From Eudoraea chungangensis (GTDB lineage: Bacteria; Bacteroidota; Bacteroidia; Flavobacteriales; Flavobacteriaceae), in contig NZ_JARDUB010000004.1 of the NCBI RefSeq assembly GCF_029360665.1, positions 62,001 to 126,000 on the forward strand: a stretch of DNA of 64,000 bases, written 5' to 3'. How positions within the stretch are numbered: the stretch's first letter is position 1; every line of letters begins with the position of its first letter. A program made the position numbers and the translations under genes. Positions 27,948 through 35,937 of this stretch are shown one piece after another. The notes under the pieces are model-generated. The model did not search any database. It had not been told where the DNA came from and saw nothing but the letters and a program-made list of their open reading frames with translations.

Positions 27948-27996
27948 CAGAAACATTGATGAAAATGACAATTTACTTTCATCAGAAATGTTTCTG
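27948..27996. repeat. imperfect inverted repeat between araC-type gene and GMC operon
   Basis: CAGAAACATTGATGAAA (27948-27964) is complementary to the 20-base right arm (27977-27996) except for a three-base bulge. The loop is 12 bases. On the minus strand it lies after the AraC stop and before the GMC start. There is no T-run, so it may be an operator or mRNA structure rather than a terminator. Confidence 0.6.
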
Positions 27997-28022
27997 CCTT
28001 TAGTAGACACTATCTTCCTTTA

Positions 28023-28901
28023 TTAAAGCACCCTTCTAATTCCAGAAAAATCCTGCCGGTATTCTGTTGGGGTGCGCCCTTTATTCTTTCTAAAAACCCT
28101 ATTAAAATTGGCAATACTATTAAAGCCACAGGCAAAGGCAATCTCTGAAATACTCAGGTCTTTTTCTATCAGCCATTTAGAAGCAAAACCAATACGGACG
28201 TCATTAACATATTCTACAAATGTTTTTCCCGTACATTTTTTTATAAACCGATTAAAGGAAACGGTACTCATATTCATAATTTCAGAAACCTCATGCAGCG
28301 TTAATTTAGAAGCGTAATTTTCTTGTACATGGTTATAAAGCGTCTTTAACTTCTCATTGTATTCAAAATTATCTAAGTGTATTGTAGTGGTAGATAGAAG
28401 TCTCTGGTTTCGAGAGTTAGACAAGTCGTACAAAATGGAAAACAACTCCAAGAAATAGTCAATTCCACCCATTTTAGAGACTTTTACTATTCTAGGCATC
28501 ATTTGCTTCGCAACCTCCTTAGAAAACAAGACCCCATGAGTGGAGCGATTGAACATATCTTTCAGAGGCTTCATAATTCTTCTTCCCAAAAATTTATTAT
28601 CAAATAAATCATCATGGAATTGAATGGTAACTTCATGAATGTTTTTGGAATTACAATTATGGTGTTCCCAGCCATGAAACAAGTTAGACCCCACAAGGAC
28701 CAATTCATAATTATCAACCTCTTCTACGCTATCACCTACAATTCTTCGCAGCCCCTTACCTTTGTCGATAAAATTAAGTTCAAACTCCGGGTGAAAATGA
28801 ATTGGATAATCAAACATATCCTTTAATCTATCAAATACTAAAAAACTGTCTTCCTTTGTCAGAGGAGTAATCTCACGATGAATTTTTTTTAAAATATCCA
28901 T
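28023..28901 (-). CDS. AraC family transcriptional regulator with cupin sensor
   Basis: Cytoplasmic regulator of 292 residues. The N-terminal half is a cupin-like sugar-sensing fold (HFHPEFELNFIDKGKG near 37-52, FHGWEHHN near 75-82), and the C-terminal half holds two helix-turn-helix motifs (LTLHEVSEIMNMSTVSFNRF and DLSISEIAFACGFNSIANFN) with the RVFRKNKGRTPTEYR tail. It is divergent from the symporter-GH130 pair and upstream of the GMC run on the same strand, so it likely controls one or both. Confidence 0.93.
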   Translation of the reverse strand: MDILKKIHREITPLTKEDSFLVFDRLKDMFDYPIHFHPEFELNFIDKGKGLRRIVGDSVEEVDNYELVLVGSNLFHGWEHHNCNSKNIHEVTIQFHDDLFDNKFLGRRIMKPLKDMFNRSTHGVLFSKEVAKQMMPRIVKVSKMGGIDYFLELFSILYDLSNSRNQRLLSTTTIHLDNFEYNEKLKTLYNHVQENYASKLTLHEVSEIMNMSTVSFNRFIKKCTGKTFVEYVNDVRIGFASKWLIEKDLSISEIAFACGFNSIANFNRVFRKNKGRTPTEYRQDFSGIRRVL

Positions 28902-28933
28902 TAATTGGTTTTCAAACTGTTTTTATTTGTTCG

Positions 28934-28952
28934 TAATTTGACAAAATAATAC
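28934..28952. promoter_or_regulatory. 19-base motif shared with the GH3/Nudix intergenic region
   Basis: TAATTTGACAAAATAATAC here matches 18 of 19 bases of 62532-62550. It lies 33 bases before the AraC start, between the divergent araC-type and symporter genes. Could be a common operator or promoter part. Confidence 0.45.
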
Positions 28953-29101
28953 CAACACAATATTAACAAATATTTTAGATTTGAGATAGAATTTGTGAAT
29001 TTTTGCTGTTAATTTTCATCAAATCAGTAAAAAATAAAGCTTAAAATTGGCAATTTAATTATTATATCTAAAACCCCTTTTTAATGTTGATAATATAGTA
29101 T

Positions 29102-30925
29102 ATGCTTAAAGGAATAGATATTACTATCATCTTATTATACCTCTTAGCAACTGTCATAATTGGACTTGTGCTCCGAAAAAAAGCACAGAGAAGTAAAGAC
29201 GATTATCTTCTTGGGGGCAAATCTTTACCCTGGTATATGCTTGGCCTGTCAAATGCTTCAGGGATGTTCGATATTTCGGGTACCATGTGGCTAGTAACCT
29301 TAACTTTTGTCTATGGCCTTAAAAGCATTTGGATTCCTTGGCTATGGCCTGTTTTTAATCAGGTTTTCTTGATGGTCTATCTAAGCGCATGGCTGCGGCG
29401 GTCTAATGTTACCACCGGAGCTGAATGGATTCTTTTCAGGTTTGGCGAGGGTAAAGGCGGTAGATTATCACATTCGGTGGTCGTAGCCTTCGCCATAGTA
29501 AGTTGCCTTGGTTTTTTGGCCTATGGCTTTATAGGACTGGGGAAATTTGTGGAGATTTTTATTCCATGGGAAGCGGTCAGCGCATATATTCCTTTTGATA
29601 TTCCCCTTGCCTATGTACCGCATTTTTATGGAGCAGTTTTTACCTTGTTTGCGGTTTTTTATTCTGTTTTAGGTGGAATGTCCGGTATTGTATGGGCAGA
29701 TTTACTGCAGTTTTCCATTATGACTATTTCCTCGTTTGCCATTGCCTTTATTGCTTGGCAGGCAATGGGAACGAGCACACTGCTGGTGCCTGATGGCTGG
29801 ATGAACCCTTTCTTTGGATGGCATTTAGATATAGATTGGACACAGTTAATTTCAGAAGTAAATGATAAAATTGTCTCCGATGGCTATTCGCTTTTTGGGC
29901 TATTTTTCATGCTGGTAGTCTTTAAAGGGCTTTTAGCAAGTATTGCTGGCCCTGCACCTAACTATGATATGCAGAAAATCCTTTCTACCAAATCGCCAAA
30001 AGAAGCGGCAAAAATGAGTGGTTTCGTCTCTTTAGCCCTTATGCCTACACGTTATTTAATGATTGGTGGATTTGCCATTTTAGGAATATTATTTTATGAT
30101 CAACTAGATCTGAATAGAGCCGGAACCATCGACTTTGAAAATATATTACCCTCTGCTATAAGCAACTTTGTACCGGTTGGCTTAATGGGCCTATTATTGG
30201 CCGGTCTGCTCGCAGCATTCATGTCGACCTTCGCAGGGACTCTTAATGCTGCTCAGGCTTACCTGGTGAATGATGTTTATCTAAGGAATAAGAAAGATGC
30301 CAGTCCAGGTCAGGTAAAATCTATGAATTACACCAGTGGCATAGTAGTTGTTTTCATCAGTATTGTACTCGGCTGTTTTATAGAAGACGTAAATTCCATT
30401 ACCCAATGGATTGTTTCTGCTCTATGGGGCGGATATGTAGTATCTAACACCTTAAAATGGCATTGGTGGCGATTTAATGGGAATGGGTATTTTTGGGGAA
30501 TGCTTTCTGGCCTTATCCCTGCCATTATTTTTCCCTTGGTTTTTCAAGAAACTCTGGAACTTTATCTCTTCCCACTTTTGCTTCTTATCACAACCCTAGG
30601 GTGTTTATTTGGAACTTATACCGCAGCGCCCACGGACGAAAAAGTCCTTATAGATTTTTACAAAAAAACAAGACCATGGGGTTTTTGGAAACCTATTAAG
30701 GAGAAAGTTGTTAGAAACGAACCAGATTTTAAAGAAAATAAAGCCTTTAAAAAAGACATGTTCACGGTCTTTATAGGGACAGCCACCCAGACCCTGCTGG
30801 TAGTAATTCCTCTGTATCTCATTTTGCATGAATACACCTCTCTTTGGATATCCTTAGGCCTTTTTGCTATTTGTGCTTGGATACTAAAAAGATTTTGGTG
30901 GAACCACTTAGACGATCAATTGTAA
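29102..30925 (+). CDS. sodium:solute symporter (SSS family)
   Basis: Inner-membrane Na+-coupled transporter of 607 residues with about 13-14 hydrophobic segments. The SSS core is visible in the SNASGMFDISGTMW segment near residue 52 and in LLLAGLLAAFMSTFAGTLNAAQAY near 380-400. A C-terminal cytoplasmic loop and terminal helix follow. The stop codon overlaps the GH130 start by one base, so the cargo is probably the sugar that GH130 phosphorolyses. Confidence 0.92.
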   Translation: MLKGIDITIILLYLLATVIIGLVLRKKAQRSKDDYLLGGKSLPWYMLGLSNASGMFDISGTMWLVTLTFVYGLKSIWIPWLWPVFNQVFLMVYLSAWLRRSNVTTGAEWILFRFGEGKGGRLSHSVVVAFAIVSCLGFLAYGFIGLGKFVEIFIPWEAVSAYIPFDIPLAYVPHFYGAVFTLFAVFYSVLGGMSGIVWADLLQFSIMTISSFAIAFIAWQAMGTSTLLVPDGWMNPFFGWHLDIDWTQLISEVNDKIVSDGYSLFGLFFMLVVFKGLLASIAGPAPNYDMQKILSTKSPKEAAKMSGFVSLALMPTRYLMIGGFAILGILFYDQLDLNRAGTIDFENILPSAISNFVPVGLMGLLLAGLLAAFMSTFAGTLNAAQAYLVNDVYLRNKKDASPGQVKSMNYTSGIVVVFISIVLGCFIEDVNSITQWIVSALWGGYVVSNTLKWHWWRFNGNGYFWGMLSGLIPAIIFPLVFQETLELYLFPLLLLITTLGCLFGTYTAAPTDEKVLIDFYKKTRPWGFWKPIKEKVVRNEPDFKENKAFKKDMFTVFIGTATQTLLVVIPLYLILHEYTSLWISLGLFAICAWILKRFWWNHLDDQL

Positions 30926-32118
30926 TGGAAATGAATAGGACCACATATAAACCAACACAAAGAAATCTCCGTGATTTACATCAGCATTATGAAGAATTAA
31001 TCACCTGTCCTAACCAAGCCATCCCAGAAGACAATGGCCTTTACTTCAGGTACAAAAACCCCGTGATTACCGCCAAACATATTCCTTTAAACTGGCGTTT
31101 CGACTTTAACAAAGCTACCAATCCATTTGGTCTAGAACGCATTGGAGTAAACGCCGCATTTAATGCGGGTGCCATTAAGTGGAATAACAAGTTTATTTTG
31201 GCCGTAAGAGTAGAAGGTACGGATAGGAAGTCCTATTTTACCTTTGCAGAGAGTCGGCAAGGTTTAAGTCATTTTAAATTTTGGGACAAACCGCTTTATT
31301 TACCCCAGTTAAATGAGGGAGATACTAATGTTTATGACATGCGATTAGTGGCACATGAAGACGGCTATATTTACGGCATATTTTGTACAGAAAGAAAAGA
31401 TCCCAGCGCTACCGCTGGAAACACCTCTGCAGCAATAGCCAATGCCGGATTTATTCGCTCTAAAGATTTATTAACTTGGGAAAGGTTGCCAGATTTGATC
31501 TCCGACTCGGCTCAGCAACGAAATGTAAGTTTACACGAAGAGTTCGTAAATGGGCAATATGTAATTTATACAAGACCACAGGATGGGTTTATTGAAACCG
31601 GTTCTGGAGGTGGTATAGGCATGGGTTATATTAAAGACATGGCCAACCCCGTTGTGCATGACGAACAAATAATTAATCCAAAAGCGTATCATACAATCTA
31701 TGAATTAAAGAATGGTCTGGGACCTTCTCCTTTAAAAACGAAAGATGGATGGCTACATCTTGCACACGGCGTTCGCAACACTGCCGCCGGGCTTCGGTAC
31801 GTATTGTATTTGTTTATGACCGATTTAAAGGATATAGCCAAAGTAATTCACCAACCTGGCGGGTATTTCATGGCGCCAAATGAAAATGAAATAGTCGGGG
31901 ATGTTGGCAATGTACTTTTCTCCAATGGTTGGATTTTGGAAGAAGACGGTCGTGTCTTTATCTATTATGCCTCCTCAGATACGAGAACACACGTAGCTAC
32001 TTCACATATTGACTTATTAATAGACTATTGCAAAAACACTCCAGCGGATAAGATGTCTAGCAATGGTTCCGTAGAAAATATTTTAAAACTTATACAGAAG
32101 AACAAAATGGACATTTAA
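30925..32118 (+). CDS. GH130 4-O-beta-D-mannosyl-D-glucose phosphorylase-like enzyme
   Basis: Inverting phosphorylase of 397 residues, predicted cytoplasmic, converting Man-beta-1,4-Glc and phosphate to mannose-1-phosphate and glucose. The sequence follows subfamily GH130_1 closely: NAAFNAGAIKW, RVEGTDRKSYF, NVYDMRL with the catalytic Asp, GIFCTERKDP, TRPQDGFIETGSGGGIG, and HGVRNTAAGLRYVLY. The ATG at 30925 overlaps the symporter stop (TAATG); an extension upstream would only read symporter sequence. It suggests a beta-mannosyl-glucose unit in the target glycan. Confidence 0.92.
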   Translation: MEMNRTTYKPTQRNLRDLHQHYEELITCPNQAIPEDNGLYFRYKNPVITAKHIPLNWRFDFNKATNPFGLERIGVNAAFNAGAIKWNNKFILAVRVEGTDRKSYFTFAESRQGLSHFKFWDKPLYLPQLNEGDTNVYDMRLVAHEDGYIYGIFCTERKDPSATAGNTSAAIANAGFIRSKDLLTWERLPDLISDSAQQRNVSLHEEFVNGQYVIYTRPQDGFIETGSGGGIGMGYIKDMANPVVHDEQIINPKAYHTIYELKNGLGPSPLKTKDGWLHLAHGVRNTAAGLRYVLYLFMTDLKDIAKVIHQPGGYFMAPNENEIVGDVGNVLFSNGWILEEDGRVFIYYASSDTRTHVATSHIDLLIDYCKNTPADKMSSNGSVENILKLIQKNKMDI

Positions 32119-32250
32119 TAATATTTCCCCCAGCTGCGCTCTAATATTTGAATTAGCGCAACACTTCCTTCTACTGAATGGCAAATCAATAGGAAGTGAA
32201 AATATCCAAGGATAGAACCGTGTTGTATATGGAATTATCCGTAGCGTAGA

Positions 32251-32293
32251 AACGATTCCTTTTGATAACAGATCAAAAGGAATTGTTGTTTTT
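32251..32293 (+). terminator. strong intrinsic terminator after GH130
   Basis: AACGATTCCTTTTGAT (32251-32266) pairs over 16 positions with the arm at 32272-32287 (one G-U pair), loop AACAG, then GTTTTT. It separates the symporter-GH130 unit from susC. Being 133 bases after the stop codon and within the susC leader, it could also serve as an attenuator. Confidence 0.7.
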
Positions 32294-32467
32294 AAGAGAT
32301 TTTATAAGAAAACCTTAAAGTTTGCGTTTAACAACTGCATTTTACATATATAACAAAATTGCAAAAAATCATTATTTGAATAATAAATGACAAAATATTG
32401 TCATCTTACATTACATAATTCACATAATTTTATTAATATTATCAAAAATTTATGGTTTTTTTTAACA

Positions 32468-32496
32468 TTTCGCGAAAACGTTTTCGCGAAAACGTT
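32468..32496. promoter_or_regulatory. 24-base palindrome and overlapping second half-site (LacI-type operator candidate)
   Basis: A perfect palindrome spans 32468-32491: half TTTCGCGAAAAC and its mirror. CGCGAAAACGTT then recurs at 32485-32496, 14 bases after its first copy at 32471. The AAAACGTTTT core resembles sites of LacI-family sugar repressors. It lies 58 bases upstream of the susC start. Confidence 0.65.
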
Positions 32497-32548
32497 AACT
32501 AAAATTGTGAAATTCAATCATTTAAAGCTAACTAAACAACAAACGATT

Positions 32549-35500
32549 ATGATTCTAAAAAGTGATTATCATTCGTTAAAGCTGAACTACGGTAGAAAAA
32601 AGAAAACCGTTGGTAAGGCTTTTTCATTACTTCTTGGTCTTGTTTGTTCCTTTGCTATTGCAGCACCGACAACAAGTCCCAACACAGTAACGACGATTGA
32701 AGCATTTCAATCAACAATTTCAGGAACAATTACCGATGCAGATGGTGTTCCACTTCCAGGTGCAAACGTGGTAGTAAAAGGTACCACTACTGGTGCTGCT
32801 GCAGATTTCGATGGAAATTATTCCATTCAGGCAAGTCCTGGAGATGTTCTTGTGTTTACCTACACAGGATACAACAACAAAGAAGTTACCGTTGGTAGCG
32901 AAAGTAACATAAGTGTAGTTCTAGAAGAAGGGCTTGCGTTAGACGAAGTTGTTGTAACAGGATATGCTGTTGAAAGTAAAAGAGAAACTACCGCAGCGGT
33001 TTCTATTGTAAAGGCAGAAGAATTAGCTGCTATTCCTTCGGGTAACGTAGAACAGCAGTTAGCTGGTAGAGTTGCAGGGGTTACCGTTATTACAAACGGA
33101 CAGCCTGGTACTGCTTCTCAAGTTCGTGTTCGTGGATATGGTGGATTTGGTGGTAACCAACCTCTATATGTAGTAGATGGGGTACCTGTTCAAGATGTTG
33201 GATTCTTAAGTCCGGATGACATTGCGACAACTACGGTACTTAAAGATGCTGCTGCAGCTTCCATTTATGGAGCAAGAGCTGCAAACGGGGTAATCGTTTA
33301 TACTACGAAGCAGGGTTCTAGAGGAAATCAGAAAGCAAATGTTACGATTAATATCCAAAGTGGTATTACAGATCCTAACGTGGCTGGTTCTCCAAAAATG
33401 CTTAATCCTCAGGACATGGCAGACTATACGCATATTGCCTATAGAAACAATGCGGCTGCTAATGGTACCGAGCCTCAGTATACACATCCGCAATATGGGC
33501 CAAATGCTACACCAAGATTCCCAGACTATTTGCATGCAGATGGTCAGAACGGAGTTTTTGAAGCAGATGTTGATTTAGCTCAAATTGCCGCAAACTATGC
33601 AGCAGACCCTCAGAATGTATTCCTTATTAGACCAAATTTAGCAGGAACTAACTGGTATAAAGAAATTACTAGAGTAGCACCGGCCTTAAGAGCTAGTATA
33701 GGTTTCGACGGCGGAAATGAAAATAGCCGTTACTATGTTGGTTTAAGTGCTCAGTTATTAGATGGTATACTATTATCTAACTCTCAGACTAGATATACTG
33801 CCAGATTTAATACAGAATTCGATTTAACTCCTTGGTTAAGTATTGGAGAAAACCTACAATTTACCTATAACTCTGTTCTCGGACAAACTGGTGGAAATGG
33901 TGGTCAGGGTATTTCGGATGATGAATCAGAAGTTTTGGCTGCATACAGAATGCCAACCATTATTCCTGTTTTTGATGAATTTGGAAGTTATGCTAGTACA
34001 AGAGCTGCTGGTTTTAACAACCCTAGAAACCCTGTAAGAAGGTTAAAGCAAGATAGAGGAGATGACCAAGCATTTGCCGTAAGTGGTTTTGGTAACTTAT
34101 ACGCTTTAATTAAGCCAACTGCTGGTCTTGTATTTAAGAGTAGTATAGGTGGACAATATTACAACTTTACCAATAGAGATTACAACTACGTTTATTTAGG
34201 AGATTCTGAGCCACAAGCAAGTTATAGCTTCTCAGAAGGTTCTGAATATGGATTCTCTTGGACTTTTACGAATACACTTACTTATGAGAAGTTATTTGGT
34301 AAGCACAAATTTAAAATTCTTGCAGGTTACGAAGCCATTCAAGGAACCAACACTCCGGTTGCGGCACCTCGCGGAAGAAGAATCCAAGGGTCGGGTATTA
34401 ATCCTTTCTCTACCGACTTAGACTTCGTTACACTTTCTGCTGTACAGAGTCCTGTAGTTCAAAGTTTTATTAGAACAGGGGTTAACTTCAGTTCTATATT
34501 TGGAAAACTAGATTACAACTACGACGAAAGATTCTATGTATCTGCAGTTGTTAGACGTGACGGTTCTTCTGTATTTGGACCTGAAAACAGATATGGTACT
34601 TTCCCTGCATTCTCTGGTGCATGGAGGATTATTGCAGAAGACTTTATGCAAGATCAGACTTTCTTATCCGATTTAAAAGTAAGAGCTGGTTGGGGAGAAA
34701 TGGGTAACTCTAATAATGTAAACCCTGCAAACCAATTTTCACTTGCTGCTTCTAACCTAGGAAATACATTCTATCCTATTCAAGGTCAGAACAGTGGTGC
34801 AAATGAAGGGTTTGCTACAAGTAGAATTGGTGCCCCAGATACTAAATGGGAAACTTCAACTACTACCAACATTGGATTTGATGCTACTATCTTAAATGAT
34901 AAATTAGATATCATCTTCGACTGGTGGACCAGAGATACAGAAGACTTATTATTCCAAGTTCCTTTAGCTGGTGTTACTGGTAACTTTGCTCAGGCACCTA
35001 CTAGAAACGTTGGTTCTATGAACAACACAGGGGTAGATATCCAAATCAACTACAGAGGAAACTTCACAGAAGACTTTTCTTTTGAATTTCAGTTAAACAA
35101 CTCTTTCTTAAAGAACGAAGTGTTAGGGTTTGCTCCAGGTATTGATTTCTTAGATGGAGGTACTTATAGAGGTATTTCTCCTACAAGAAACCAAATTGGT
35201 AGACCACTTTCTTCTTTCTTTGGATATGATGTGATTGGATATTTCAACAGCCAGGCAGAAGTAGATAGCTCTCCTGCTCAGGATGGTGCTGGTGTTGGTA
35301 GATTCAGATACCGCGACGTAAATGGAGATGGTGTTATTACACCGGATGACCGTACCTACCTTGGAGATCCAATTGGTGAGTACAGTGGTGGTGCTACTAT
35401 AGACCTTAAATACAAAAGCCTTAGAATGGAAATGTTCTGGAACTGGGTAACCGGGGTAGAAATATTCAACCAATCTAAGTGGTTTAGAGATTTCTTCGGA

Positions 35501-35881
35501 TCGTTCGAAGGTTCAGCAAAAGGTGTAGCTGCATTTTCATCTTGGACTCCTGAATTAGGAAATAATGCAGGTGCTCCTATCTGGGAAAGTGCTTCTAATT
35601 TAAGTACCAATGGTGCTTCTAACTCTTGGTATGTTGAAAATGGCGACTATTTAAGATTGCAACGTCTTGCCTTCATCTACTCTTTTGATGATTTAGTTAA
35701 AAATTCATTGGCCTTGAGCAAGTTCGAAATTGGACTTTCTGCTAACAATATTTGGACTATAACTGGCTATAGCGGTTTAGATCCAGTAGTTGGTGGTGAC
35801 GCTGATACTCGTTTTGGTATCGATGTAGGTAACTATCCTGTTACGCCATCTTACCTAATAAATGTAAATATTGGACTCTAA
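32549..35881 (+). CDS. SusC/RagA family TonB-dependent outer-membrane transporter
   Basis: Imports oligosaccharides across the outer membrane using TonB energy. From the ATG at 32549 it has 1110 residues: signal peptide to about residue 39 (FAIAAP), a CarboxypepD-reg-like domain at about 56-127 (SGTITDADGVPLPGANVVVK), TonB-box-like LDEVVVTGYA at 131-140, a plug domain with the SusC signature DAAAASIYGARAANGVI near 235-251, and a 22-strand-type barrel. A longer in-frame start at 32387 would put 54 residues ahead of the signal peptide and is rejected. It is followed by susD 41 bases later. Confidence 0.96.
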   Translation: MILKSDYHSLKLNYGRKKKTVGKAFSLLLGLVCSFAIAAPTTSPNTVTTIEAFQSTISGTITDADGVPLPGANVVVKGTTTGAAADFDGNYSIQASPGDVLVFTYTGYNNKEVTVGSESNISVVLEEGLALDEVVVTGYAVESKRETTAAVSIVKAEELAAIPSGNVEQQLAGRVAGVTVITNGQPGTASQVRVRGYGGFGGNQPLYVVDGVPVQDVGFLSPDDIATTTVLKDAAAASIYGARAANGVIVYTTKQGSRGNQKANVTINIQSGITDPNVAGSPKMLNPQDMADYTHIAYRNNAAANGTEPQYTHPQYGPNATPRFPDYLHADGQNGVFEADVDLAQIAANYAADPQNVFLIRPNLAGTNWYKEITRVAPALRASIGFDGGNENSRYYVGLSAQLLDGILLSNSQTRYTARFNTEFDLTPWLSIGENLQFTYNSVLGQTGGNGGQGISDDESEVLAAYRMPTIIPVFDEFGSYASTRAAGFNNPRNPVRRLKQDRGDDQAFAVSGFGNLYALIKPTAGLVFKSSIGGQYYNFTNRDYNYVYLGDSEPQASYSFSEGSEYGFSWTFTNTLTYEKLFGKHKFKILAGYEAIQGTNTPVAAPRGRRIQGSGINPFSTDLDFVTLSAVQSPVVQSFIRTGVNFSSIFGKLDYNYDERFYVSAVVRRDGSSVFGPENRYGTFPAFSGAWRIIAEDFMQDQTFLSDLKVRAGWGEMGNSNNVNPANQFSLAASNLGNTFYPIQGQNSGANEGFATSRIGAPDTKWETSTTTNIGFDATILNDKLDIIFDWWTRDTEDLLFQVPLAGVTGNFAQAPTRNVGSMNNTGVDIQINYRGNFTEDFSFEFQLNNSFLKNEVLGFAPGIDFLDGGTYRGISPTRNQIGRPLSSFFGYDVIGYFNSQAEVDSSPAQDGAGVGRFRYRDVNGDGVITPDDRTYLGDPIGEYSGGATIDLKYKSLRMEMFWNWVTGVEIFNQSKWFRDFFGSFEGSAKGVAAFSSWTPELGNNAGAPIWESASNLSTNGASNSWYVENGDYLRLQRLAFIYSFDDLVKNSLALSKFEIGLSANNIWTITGYSGLDPVVGGDADTRFGIDVGNYPVTPSYLINVNIGL

Positions 35882-35937
35882 ACCTTTGATTATGAATTTA
35901 AATAGTAAAATTTTAATTATATTTGAAAAAAAAAGTT

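Larger units (their letters stand above)
32119..32548. promoter_or_regulatory. 430-base susC leader/promoter region
   Basis: No gene is seen in this stretch. It contains a strong hairpin with T-run (32251-32293) and a 24-base palindrome with a repeated half (32468-32496). No exact TAnnTTTG box was found. An ATG at 32387 is in frame with susC but would put the operator inside the gene and the signal peptide at residue 70, so it was not used. Confidence 0.6.

Noticed and set aside
32387-32548. 54-residue N-terminal extension of SusC
   Set aside because: It would place the palindrome inside the coding region and put a long hydrophobic preface before a good signal peptide.
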